From positions 1-43,025 of the IMG/VR virus record IMGVR_UViG_3300025112_000041: 43,025 nt of DNA; one strand, 5' to 3'. Source of the stretch: a virus. A program made the translations under genes and the position numbers. The notes under the pieces are model-generated. The model saw nothing but the letters and a program-made list of their open reading frames with translations. It did no database searches and was not told the origin of the DNA. Below, piece by piece: positions 9,322 through 15,701 of the stretch (its first letter is position 1; every line of letters starts with the position of its first letter).

Positions 9322-9427
9322 CACGCCGACTTGTTGCTTTTGATTCTTTAGCAACTCCGAAGAACTTATCCAGAATCTTCTGAAGGGCGGGTATGGCTTT
9401 AGCGATTGCATACAGGAGTTTTATCAC
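9164..9427 (-). CDS. Amphipathic small protein, 87 aa, overlapping a lipoprotein gene
   Basis: GTG start at 9427 overlaps the stop of the preceding 31-aa gene (GTGA). The N-terminus MIKLLYAIAKAIPALQKILD then KFFGV is hydrophobic or amphipathic and could associate with the inner membrane. The remainder is highly basic (RRDAKDAAVDAVVDGLRKRK). The 59-aa lipoprotein gene lies within and slightly beyond it in another frame. It might be the inner partner of a spanin-like pair, although a clear single membrane span plus periplasmic coiled coil is lacking. Family not assigned. Confidence 0.55.
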   Translation of the reverse strand: MIKLLYAIAKAIPALQKILDKFFGVAKESKATSRRDAKDAAVDAVVDGLRKRKPEQQRKTDGASGVQKGSVRIPRVRKRSAKNNKRA

Positions 9428-9519
9428 TTTTTCTTTTTCTTACGTAATACGCGGCGTACGGCAAGATTGCCAACAGCTACGTACTTCCAGTTAGGATCGT
9501 TAGTTTTTGGAACACTCAT
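9424..9519 (-). CDS. Tiny basic protein, 31 aa
   Basis: MSVPKTNDPNWKYVAVGNLA then VRRVLRKKKKK: a short hydrophobic middle and a poly-basic C-terminus. Its ATG overlaps the stop of the Lys-rich 259-aa gene (9516-9519), and its stop overlaps the GTG of the next gene. The two 4-nt overlaps are the evidence that it is a gene. Function unknown. Confidence 0.5.
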   Translation of the reverse strand: MSVPKTNDPNWKYVAVGNLAVRRVLRKKKKK

Positions 9520-10295
9520 TTCGGCATACGTCGTTGGGTTTTTTTCAGCTTACTAAAAGCAGACTTAGGTTTTCCGTAATCCGCAGCCTTCTTAAGTATG
9601 TTACTTAAGAATTTAGACGGCCCACTTTTTCTTTTGGGTTTTTTCTTTTTAGGCGTTTTTTTACCAAGACCGCTTGTACGAGATGCCGCAGATGCAGCAC
9701 GTGTGCTACCAATACCAGCAGATGTACCACCTGTTTTACCAGAAGCTAAGTCTTTAGCCTTCTTTACTTTATGCATCTTATGCATCTTTAAGGCAGCAGC
9801 AGTAAGTGCAGCACCTACACCAGCCTTAATTAAACCACCACCAGAACCAGACTCCATAGCACGTGCCATAGCATCTTGCTCTTTTTTACCTAACTCTGGT
9901 ATTTTGAACTCAGAACCATACCTCATACCAGCGCTTTTTTTCCGAAGCGTTTTCTGCTCTGCTAGTAACTTTTCCTTAGCAGCAGCACGTTGAGCTGGAG
10001 TACGCGTTGGTTTGCGCTTTGTAGTGCTTTTGCCCGGAGTAATGTCCTTTGATATTACTCTACCATGTGGCTTACGCGTTTTTGTGGCAGAACTTTTACT
10101 GCCTACTGGTATACGCGCACCAAACTCTTTGGCTTGCGCTGGCGATTTACGTTTAGCTACTGGCATAACGGTAACGTACTTTTTGCCGCCAACCCTTTTA
10201 GCCTTTGCAGCACGCTTTGCTTGCCCTCGCGCTCGGCTTTTCTTTGCCAACTCCATCAAACGTTGGCCACCCTTCTTTCGTCTACCGTATGCCAT
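9516..10295 (-). CDS. Lys/Arg-rich basic protein, 259 aa
   Basis: The start is placed at ATG 10295 (MAYGRRKKGGQRLMELAKKS) because the preceding gene stops at 10297. A longer frame from 10346 would overlap it and adds an unlike N-terminus. The protein is very rich in Lys/Arg with Ala/Gly, with a small hydrophobic stretch (GGGLIKAGVGAALTAAALKM). It shares two blocks with the 132-aa gene 10606-11004: an RKKGGQ-L-L start and (K/E)FGARIP-G-KSS. The two look like diverged paralogues. Such composition suggests binding to nucleic acid or a charged surface; a packaged DNA-binding protein is possible but unproven. Confidence 0.65.
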   Translation of the reverse strand: MAYGRRKKGGQRLMELAKKSRARGQAKRAAKAKRVGGKKYVTVMPVAKRKSPAQAKEFGARIPVGSKSSATKTRKPHGRVISKDITPGKSTTKRKPTRTPAQRAAAKEKLLAEQKTLRKKSAGMRYGSEFKIPELGKKEQDAMARAMESGSGGGLIKAGVGAALTAAALKMHKMHKVKKAKDLASGKTGGTSAGIGSTRAASAASRTSGLGKKTPKKKKPKRKSGPSKFLSNILKKAADYGKPKSAFSKLKKTQRRMPK

Positions 10296-10296
10296 A

Positions 10297-10473
10297 TCAA
10301 GTGTTCCCTGTATCTTTCTTAATCCCCTTACGCAGGAAAAGTGCAAGTAGTGCCGTAATAACGATGTTCATCATCACGCCTATTTCTATATCTCCGCTAA
10401 GGTACGCCCCTACGGCTGCGAGAACTCCCCCAACCGCCGTCATATATGTCTTCTTACCTTGTAGTCCTTTCAT
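10297..10473 (-). CDS. Small membrane protein, 58 aa (holin-like)
   Basis: MKGLQGKKTYMTAVGGVLAA then VGAYLSGD, followed by IGVMMNIVITALLALFLRKG. This gives two short hydrophobic segments (about residues 11-26 and 32-47) flanked by basic residues, a class II holin-like layout. Short KTY-start two-helix membrane proteins are common in tailed phages near lysis or virion genes. It stops 1 nt before the next gene. No endolysin is recognised in the window, so holin function is inference. Confidence 0.6.
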   Translation of the reverse strand: MKGLQGKKTYMTAVGGVLAAVGAYLSGDIEIGVMMNIVITALLALFLRKGIKKDTGNT

Positions 10474-10476
10474 AAG

Positions 10477-10593
10477 TTAATAACGTTTCTTGTTCTTCTT
10501 TTTGTTTTTCTTCTTCTGCCGCCTTGCAGCAGCTTTAGCTCTCTTTATACCTGTTTCAGTGTATGGATAATGTTTTCCTCCAACCTTTGACAT
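10477..10593 (-). CDS. Small basic protein, 38 aa (MSKVGGKHY type)
   Basis: Begins MSKVGGKHYPYTETGIKRAK and ends in a poly-Lys/Arg tail. An N-terminus of this form (KVGGKHxxYTxxG) recurs in small proteins of other short-tailed phages, as far as I recall. It lies between the holin-like gene and the 132-aa basic gene. No RNA feature explains this stretch. Function unknown; possibly a virion-associated basic peptide. Confidence 0.6.
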   Translation of the reverse strand: MSKVGGKHYPYTETGIKRAKAAARRQKKKNKKKNKKRY

Positions 10594-10605
10594 CTTAATA
10601 TGTTC

Positions 10606-11004
10606 TTATTTGCGAGGGCCTTTTCTACGTGACCTAATTTCTGCGGCTGCACCAAACGGAGAAAGTAACATACTTGTATCTATCTCAGAACTTTTAGCGC
10701 CTCTTGGTATACGCGCACCAAACTGTTTAGGTTGAATACCTAACCGTTTAGTACTCGGCACTATGACTGGCGGGAGGTTACGCTTGCGAGGTCTTAATCG
10801 ACCTTCATTATCCGGTGGCCCAAAAGGCCCCGGGCTTCTTATAATCTCATCAGGAGGTCTGCTGGGGCTTATAACACGTGGGCCGCCAGTACGTTTTCCA
10901 CGTGACGGAAGCGGAGTACGATAGTGCGGAGTCAAGTCTACCTTGATCTTCGGCTTCCTTTTGCTCAAGTCTTTTAACTTTTGTCCACCTTTCTTTCTAG
11001 CCAT
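10606..11004 (-). CDS. Basic protein, 132 aa, paralogue of the 259-aa protein
   Basis: MARKKGGQKLKDLSKRKPKI start and KQFGARIPRGAKSSEIDTSM near residue 100. Both segments correspond to blocks in the 259-aa gene 9516-10295. Between them is a Pro/Arg-rich, probably disordered region. There is no signal peptide or membrane segment. The pair probably arose by duplication within the cluster, with the small membrane gene and the 38-aa gene between them. Function unknown. Confidence 0.65.
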   Translation of the reverse strand: MARKKGGQKLKDLSKRKPKIKVDLTPHYRTPLPSRGKRTGGPRVISPSRPPDEIIRSPGPFGPPDNEGRLRPRKRNLPPVIVPSTKRLGIQPKQFGARIPRGAKSSEIDTSMLLSPFGAAAEIRSRRKGPRK

Positions 11005-11005
11005 C

Positions 11006-11161
11006 TTATTTACCTTTCTTAAGTTGTTCTTTTATCTTCAACACAATGTAAAACAACGTCGCTGCTGATATACCTATCTTCAATATAACGTCTATCTGCA
11101 AAAGCCAGTTTCCAAGACCTGTAACAGACGCAATTCCAACTTTAATATCATCTAAACTCAT
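11006..11161 (-). CDS. Small single-pass membrane protein, 51 aa (holin-like)
   Basis: MSLDDIKVGIASVTGLGNWL then LQIDVILKIGISAATLFYIV and a basic tail KIKEQLKKGK. One hydrophobic helix at about residues 24-42. ATG at 11161 overlaps the stop of the lipoprotein-like gene upstream (ATGA). Short proteins of this kind occur in phage lysis or virion clusters and may be holins or antiholins; no functional residue can be named. Confidence 0.6.
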   Translation of the reverse strand: MSLDDIKVGIASVTGLGNWLLQIDVILKIGISAATLFYIVLKIKEQLKKGK

Positions 11162-11295
11162 TCAGTCGTTTTATCTTCATACTCTATATCAATAAAGGGC
11201 GTGTCAATCTCTAGCTTCCCCGGTAGTGACTTACACCCCGCACCGATCCAGATGATCGCCGCACTAATAATTGTAATCATTAAAAACCGCTTCAT
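11158..11295 (-). CDS. Putative small lipoprotein, 45 aa
   Basis: MKRFLMITIISAAIIWIGAG then Cys21, followed by a short acidic mature part (KSLPGKLEIDTPFIDIEYED). A basic n-region, a hydrophobic stretch and a cysteine suggest export and lipidation, although the residue at -3 is Gly rather than the usual Leu. The start overlaps the stop of the MscS-like gene and the stop overlaps the next start, both by 4 nt. It may be a second o-spanin-like or superinfection-related lipoprotein. Role unknown. Confidence 0.55.
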   Translation of the reverse strand: MKRFLMITIISAAIIWIGAGCKSLPGKLEIDTPFIDIEYEDKTTE

Positions 11296-11681
11296 TCGTC
11301 TTCGATCAGTTCTACCTTTGTTGCGCTCAACTCACTGCCTTTCGGCAAATAACAATCGCCCCCGTTTATGGGCAGTCGCCGCTCAATGGTGAGTTCCTTC
11401 AACTGACAGTTTGGAACCACCATCGTCGAGGAACGATCACTCATCTGAAAGGTTGTTGAAGTGATTCCCATTCTAATCACCCGCGCCTGTCTTCCGCTGA
11501 TATAGAGGATTTCGTCATTACGAAAACTGCTCCCCCAGAACACCAGTAAACCGGCGATAAACTTGGCCAACACATCCTTGCCCATCAACGCCACGAACGC
11601 CGCAATCAACAGCCAACCGTAGTGGCCAACCGCTTGCTCGGCTACCCTCTCCAAATACGCTGCGTCTATGCTGTTTGTCAT
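11292..11681 (-). CDS. Mini MscS-like mechanosensitive channel protein, 129 aa
   Basis: Residues 22-50 (hydrophobic, with GKDVLAKFIAGLLVFW) resemble the pore-lining TM3 helix of MscS. They are followed directly by a segment like the MscS beta domain: FRNDEILYISGRQARVIRMG, TSTTFQMSDRSSTMVVPNCQ, with the typical F-x-x-x-E-I, central G-V-I and PN (90-91). In MscS the equivalent is FRVGD-I-G-V-T-PN. Full-length MscS has about 286 residues and three helices plus an alpha/beta vestibule; only the core is present here. It sits with lipoproteins and holin-like genes, so a membrane role at lysis or infection is plausible. Codon and word use differ from neighbours (no CTAG), suggesting recent acquisition. 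Confidence 0.65.
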   Translation of the reverse strand: MTNSIDAAYLERVAEQAVGHYGWLLIAAFVALMGKDVLAKFIAGLLVFWGSSFRNDEILYISGRQARVIRMGITSTTFQMSDRSSTMVVPNCQLKELTIERRLPINGGDCYLPKGSELSATKVELIEDE

Positions 11682-11701
11682 TCACGTTGACAGTCTACAT
11701 T

Positions 11702-11938
11702 CTATTCAGCGGATGCTTCCTTCTGTTCGGGTTCCGCTTTCGCCTCCAGACTCGCCGTCAGCAAAGCCATAAAATGACTCCTGCCGCCGTGCGCCTGTTC
11801 CAAGTTGAAGCTGATCTGTCGAATCTTGTTCTCAAGATCAGCAACGTGGTTCAGCAACACAACTTGTTCTTGTGACAAGTCCGCTGCGTTATGTTCTGCA
11901 CCGTTGATAATAACGGTCTTTTCTTTTTCTTCGGCCAT
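11702..11938 (-). CDS. Small coiled-coil protein, 78 aa, next to the tail fibre gene
   Basis: MAEEKEKTVIINGAEHNAAD then a heptad-like helix (LSQEQVVLLNHVADLENKIR onward). Small proteins of the form x-VxINGxEYxxxDLS followed by a coiled coil are frequent next to fibre genes in marine and freshwater phages, as far as I recall. The ATG is 3 nt downstream of the S74 fibre stop, so the two are probably co-translated. It may be a fibre-associated or assembly factor; function not established. Confidence 0.6.
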   Translation of the reverse strand: MAEEKEKTVIINGAEHNAADLSQEQVVLLNHVADLENKIRQISFNLEQAHGGRSHFMALLTASLEAKAEPEQKEASAE

Positions 11939-11941
11939 AAA

Positions 11942-14900
11942 TCATCCCTCAAGCGTCTTCACCCTCGCGCTTAACTCCTGCACCGCCTTAATCAGCGGCA
12001 TCACCAAGTTGCCATACTTCAACGACAACTTCCCGTTGGGCGACTCGTTCACCAGATCGAACTCAACACCCGCTTCAGCCATCGCGCTCTGCACATCCTG
12101 CGCTATCAAGCCGAGCCGCACGGTGTCATCATCGTCTGGCCGATCATCCGCTGGCACGGTGACTGTCTCGTAAACTGCATCTTTTGCCTCGATGGCAGCA
12201 CTCACCAATCGGCGTTCAGTGATCTCTTCACGCGCCGGTTCAGCCGGTCTTGTGATGTGCGTCTCTGTCCACTCGGCGGCAGCTTCTTGTTGGATGTAGT
12301 CTTCCAGTACCGGAATACAGTGCTTTTCTACGCACTTCGTCCCGTCCTCGTTGTACAGATCGCATTCCTCATACAGCGGCGTGCGTTCGGTGCGCGTCAC
12401 TTCTTCTGAAATCTGCTTCTTCACCCACTTGCCGTCCTCTTCGACGATCTCTTCGCGGGTGACAGTCTCGGTGACTTCCTTCTCGTCGTGCTTGTGACGC
12501 TGACCGACGATCTCCTCAACGGCTGGATGAACTTCCTCGCGGGTTTCTTCTTCAGTCGCCGGTCGCGCTTCTTGGACAACGTAGTCTTCCCACACCTCGT
12601 CAGCCGCTTTGACTGCTGGGGTGACGAGTTGTTCGCGGGTCTGTTCGTTGTAGCTACCAACTGAAAGTTCCGCTGGATAATCGGCGGGGTTAACCGATTT
12701 GTAAGTGACAGGTTGCAACTTCTCAACGAAGTCCAGACCAAGATCAGAGTTGGCAATATCACGCTTGATTCGGCGGTCAGAAAAAGCAGCGAAATCTACC
12801 TGACCTTCAATCGAACCAATCTGTGTGTCTCCCAACACAATCGAATTTGCACCGCCACCAATTGCGTTGAAGCCGATAACAATTTCGTTGTCAGCGTTAG
12901 TCGCGTGAACTCCCCTTGCATTGTTACCAATGTAAATGCTGTCAATCGCCTTGGTCATTGCGGTGTCACTACCACCAGAGTTGTAGTAACGACCGGCGTC
13001 TTTACCAACGGCTACGTTACCGTCAGCATCTGCGTGATTAAGCGAATAAAACGCATTAACACCGATTGCCGTATTATCGGTCATTGCAGTAGCGGCAGAA
13101 CTCATCGAATACGCACCTACTGCCGTATTGTAACCTCCACTAATCGCATTGTTCATGCAGTTAGAACCAAGGGCCGTGTTGTAATTGCCTGCCGTTGATG
13201 CTAGCAGCGCATTGTAGCCAAGCGCGGTGCATTCATTGTCATCCGCAATCGCATTCCCCGCTTCGTAGCCGATCAGCACGTTCTTTGTGCCGCTGTCGAT
13301 TGCGTAACCCGCACTAGCACCAATCGCTAAATTGATCGCAGAGTTATCATTCTGTGTTGCCAACGCGCTATCACCAATCGCAAGACAGTTTGATGCCAAA
13401 TCTTCCGTGCCTAACGCATTCCTGCCAATGGCGATGTTCTTGTCAGAGTTGCCAGCTAACGCATCAGCAGCTTGATACCCAATGGCCACGTTGTAATCGC
13501 CGGTGGTCATATTCACACCAGCAGACATGCCGATCAACACGTTGGAAGCACCCGAAGTGAGGTCGTAGCCAGCCGATCTACCAACGACCACATTGTTTGC
13601 ACCAGTTACGACTCCACCGCCGCCAGCAAACATTCCAACATACACACCGTTGGACACACTTGTTGCGTTCAGACACGCAGAACGGCCAACAACCGTATTG
13701 TCATTACCAGTAATCACACCAACACCACCGGCCAGATAACCCACATACACGCTGTCTGTGCCGGTGGATAGATTATCCGCAGCATAATATCCAACTGCCG
13801 TGTTGTTAGCAGATGCGATGCTTTGGGAGTTAAGTGCGTTCGTACCAATTGCTACGATACCGTCAGCACCAGTTGCCTCTGTGGCCAGCGCGTTTCTGCC
13901 AACCACAACGCAATCATCACCGCGAGTTCCTCCACCGCTAGTTCCAGCAGCGGCAAGCATCGCACCGTCGCCTATCGCGATATTGCCAATGCCTTCTTTA
14001 GTTCCCCCGGCAGCATTGTGTCCAATGGCGATATTCATTGTTCCCACAGTACACGCATCCAGCGCGTAGTTGCCTATGGCAATGTTTTGGTTGCCGGTGG
14101 CGTTCGCGCCGGCTCCGGCATTAAGTGCGGCGTAACCAATGGCAATACAATCGTCTGTGCTAGTTGCATAAGTACCAGCGTTAGAACCAAGAAAAGTGTT
14201 TCTGTTGCCAGTTGTCGCGTAACCAGCTTCACGACCAACAGCCGTATTGATCGTGCCGGAAGAAACCGTTTGTAAAGCACTAGCACCAACAGCAGTGTTG
14301 TAACCACCGTTACAAGCAGTCAAAGCACTTGCGCCAACCGCCGTACAGCTAGTAGCAGTTTCGATAGCACCTAAAGCATTTGTACCGATGGCAGTTAAAC
14401 TGGCAGCACTCGTCGCTGCATCTGCTGCACCACTACCTATGGCTGTTGCGTTGCTGCCTGTGAATGCGTTGAGTGCTGATTTACCAACCCCAGTATTATC
14501 GTCACCGCAATTTGAACCAAGCGCACCATAACCAAGTGCCGAGTTGTTATTGCCGTCATCTGTCATTGCAGACGCACGACCAACTCCCGTGTTGTACTGT
14601 CCGCTGGTGATATTTGACCCAGCATTGTATCCGACAGCGGTATTGGCATCTGCGGTATTGTTGTTTAGCGCAGTTAATGCGTTCTTGCCTATGGCGGTGT
14701 TTTCAATGGCAGTTGTTGCAGAAGCATTTGCGTCCAGCGCATCCATACCAACCGCTGTACTTGCGTTGTCGCCATTCGCACCGTGGCCAATGTCCAGCGA
14801 GCCGATTGTGATTGTACCGGCCATCGAGGTTACGCCAGTGCTAGAAACCTGCAAGCCAGTATAGTGAATACTGTATGCTTGCGACGAAACCGTTTGGCTT

Positions 14901-15274
14901 GTCGTAACTGTAATAGAGGTGTTGCTGGCTCTTGCTGTTATCGCACCAGAATTTGTGCCATCAGCATAAATAAACTGACTGCCGATCATTGCGGCTGTCC
15001 AAGTCGTACCACTACCAGTAACAGTCGTACCAGATTGTGCCGCTGTTCCCGTGCTGTACCGTGCTGGGGAGACAGACATTATCGAAGCTGGTGTATGCAC
15101 CCCTACACCCAAGTTCAATACGCCTCCCTGTTCTTTTATAAAAACACCATTTGCTGTACCGTCTGACGGTTGCCATTGCATCACCTCGCCGGTTCCATCC
15201 GACTTGATGATGGGTTCGTTTTCGTAGGACGTACCCGTTGTGTGAATCGAACTCTGTTGTGTTATTCTAGCCAT
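11942..15274 (-). CDS. Tail fibre with NTAVG-type beta-helix repeats and S74 self-cleaving chaperone domain, 1110 aa
   Basis: The N-terminal 160 residues probably attach to the tail. Residues about 165-800 hold tens of imperfect repeats of the type NTAVGYNA or IAIGxxAL, as in trimeric YadA-like or beta-prism fibres. The C-terminus starts with SDRRIKRDI at residue 832 and ends with GLIAQDV (about 1054) and LMPLIKAVQEL-like coiled coil. This is the peptidase S74 intramolecular chaperone, which trimerises the fibre and is released by autocleavage at the Ser-Asp site. Between PVTYK and GLIAQDV there is a charged insert of roughly 190 residues. The 3' part of the gene and the genes after it lack CTAG words, unlike the rest. 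Probable host-recognition protein. Confidence 0.85.
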   Translation of the reverse strand: MARITQQSSIHTTGTSYENEPIIKSDGTGEVMQWQPSDGTANGVFIKEQGGVLNLGVGVHTPASIMSVSPARYSTGTAAQSGTTVTGSGTTWTAAMIGSQFIYADGTNSGAITARASNTSITVTTSQTVSSQAYSIHYTGLQVSSTGVTSMAGTITIGSLDIGHGANGDNASTAVGMDALDANASATTAIENTAIGKNALTALNNNTADANTAVGYNAGSNITSGQYNTGVGRASAMTDDGNNNSALGYGALGSNCGDDNTGVGKSALNAFTGSNATAIGSGAADAATSAASLTAIGTNALGAIETATSCTAVGASALTACNGGYNTAVGASALQTVSSGTINTAVGREAGYATTGNRNTFLGSNAGTYATSTDDCIAIGYAALNAGAGANATGNQNIAIGNYALDACTVGTMNIAIGHNAAGGTKEGIGNIAIGDGAMLAAAGTSGGGTRGDDCVVVGRNALATEATGADGIVAIGTNALNSQSIASANNTAVGYYAADNLSTGTDSVYVGYLAGGVGVITGNDNTVVGRSACLNATSVSNGVYVGMFAGGGGVVTGANNVVVGRSAGYDLTSGASNVLIGMSAGVNMTTGDYNVAIGYQAADALAGNSDKNIAIGRNALGTEDLASNCLAIGDSALATQNDNSAINLAIGASAGYAIDSGTKNVLIGYEAGNAIADDNECTALGYNALLASTAGNYNTALGSNCMNNAISGGYNTAVGAYSMSSAATAMTDNTAIGVNAFYSLNHADADGNVAVGKDAGRYYNSGGSDTAMTKAIDSIYIGNNARGVHATNADNEIVIGFNAIGGGANSIVLGDTQIGSIEGQVDFAAFSDRRIKRDIANSDLGLDFVEKLQPVTYKSVNPADYPAELSVGSYNEQTREQLVTPAVKAADEVWEDYVVQEARPATEEETREEVHPAVEEIVGQRHKHDEKEVTETVTREEIVEEDGKWVKKQISEEVTRTERTPLYEECDLYNEDGTKCVEKHCIPVLEDYIQQEAAAEWTETHITRPAEPAREEITERRLVSAAIEAKDAVYETVTVPADDRPDDDDTVRLGLIAQDVQSAMAEAGVEFDLVNESPNGKLSLKYGNLVMPLIKAVQELSARVKTLEG

Positions 15275-15277
15275 GAC

Positions 15278-15634
15278 TTATGTTCCGTATGCTGTTCCCG
15301 GCGTGTGACTGCTATCATTAACCTGTACACTAAAGACTACAGCAGTAGATGTTACTGCACCATCACCACAAGCTGTCACATCTACGTAAGAAGCATCATT
15401 AATCTCCGCTTGCGACATTGGAGAAAGCTTAACGTGATAAACAGCAGACGTAGCTGTTCCACCTACAAGAATACAGATATTGTTACTGCCAACATTTTGC
15501 ACAAGTGCGGTGCTGTATCTATAACGACCGTCCAGCAACTTAACCGACTCCGTTGTTACAGGCACGGTAAGTATAGAAGGCGTATTAACTGTACCATTCT
15601 CAGCAAGACCTAAGGGTAATTTAACTGTAGCCAT
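15278..15634 (-). CDS. Small beta-rich structural protein, 118 aa (decoration candidate)
   Basis: A soluble, Thr/Val/Ser-rich protein (MATVKLPLGLAENGTVNTPS, then alternating beta-like segments), without signal or membrane parts. It is the first gene after the capsid gene and its hairpin terminator, and is followed 3 nt later by the fibre gene. The start lies in the same leader string TAAAATATTATGGCTA as the capsid gene, with no Shine-Dalgarno. A capsid decoration or head-fibre protein is plausible from size and place, but the fold is not recognised. Confidence 0.6.
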   Translation of the reverse strand: MATVKLPLGLAENGTVNTPSILTVPVTTESVKLLDGRYRYSTALVQNVGSNNICILVGGTATSAVYHVKLSPMSQAEINDASYVDVTACGDGAVTSTAVVFSVQVNDSSHTPGTAYGT

Positions 15635-15656
15635 AATATTTTAAAAGAAAGTAATT

Positions 15657-15694
15657 GTAGGGTAGGTGGCCCAAGCACAAACCACCTACCCTAC
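15657..15694 (-). terminator. 13-bp hairpin terminator after the capsid gene
   Basis: GTAGGGTAGGTGG (15657-15669) and CCACCTACCCTAC (15682-15694) are perfect complements with a 12-nt loop. On the minus transcript the stem lies just after the capsid stop codon and is followed by an A/T-rich tract (AATTACTTTCTTTT). It probably stops most capsid messages and lets some pass to the fibre and tail genes. Confidence 0.75.
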
Positions 15695-15701
15695 GTGTTG
15701 T

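Noticed and set aside
9322-9411. Longer start of the nested lipoprotein
   Set aside because: It would put 30 polar residues before the signal peptide, destroying lipoprotein export.
10296-10346. Longer N-terminus of the 259-aa basic protein
   Set aside because: Would overlap the upstream 58-aa membrane gene; the ATG at 10295 with its MAYGRRKKGGQ start matches the paralogue.
11200-11240. TTGACA-like -35 on the minus strand near 11,195
   Set aside because: The matching -10 (GAGTAT) is poor and the spot lies within the 45-aa lipoprotein-like gene of a tightly coupled operon.
12161-12176. GCTGGCACGG on the plus strand
   Set aside because: No GC at the -12 position and antisense within the tail-fibre gene.
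12713-15166. Several long plus-strand ORFs opposite the tail-fibre gene
   Set aside because: Shadows of the repeat-coding sequence; their products are Cys/Arg-rich low-complexity sequences without starts or context.
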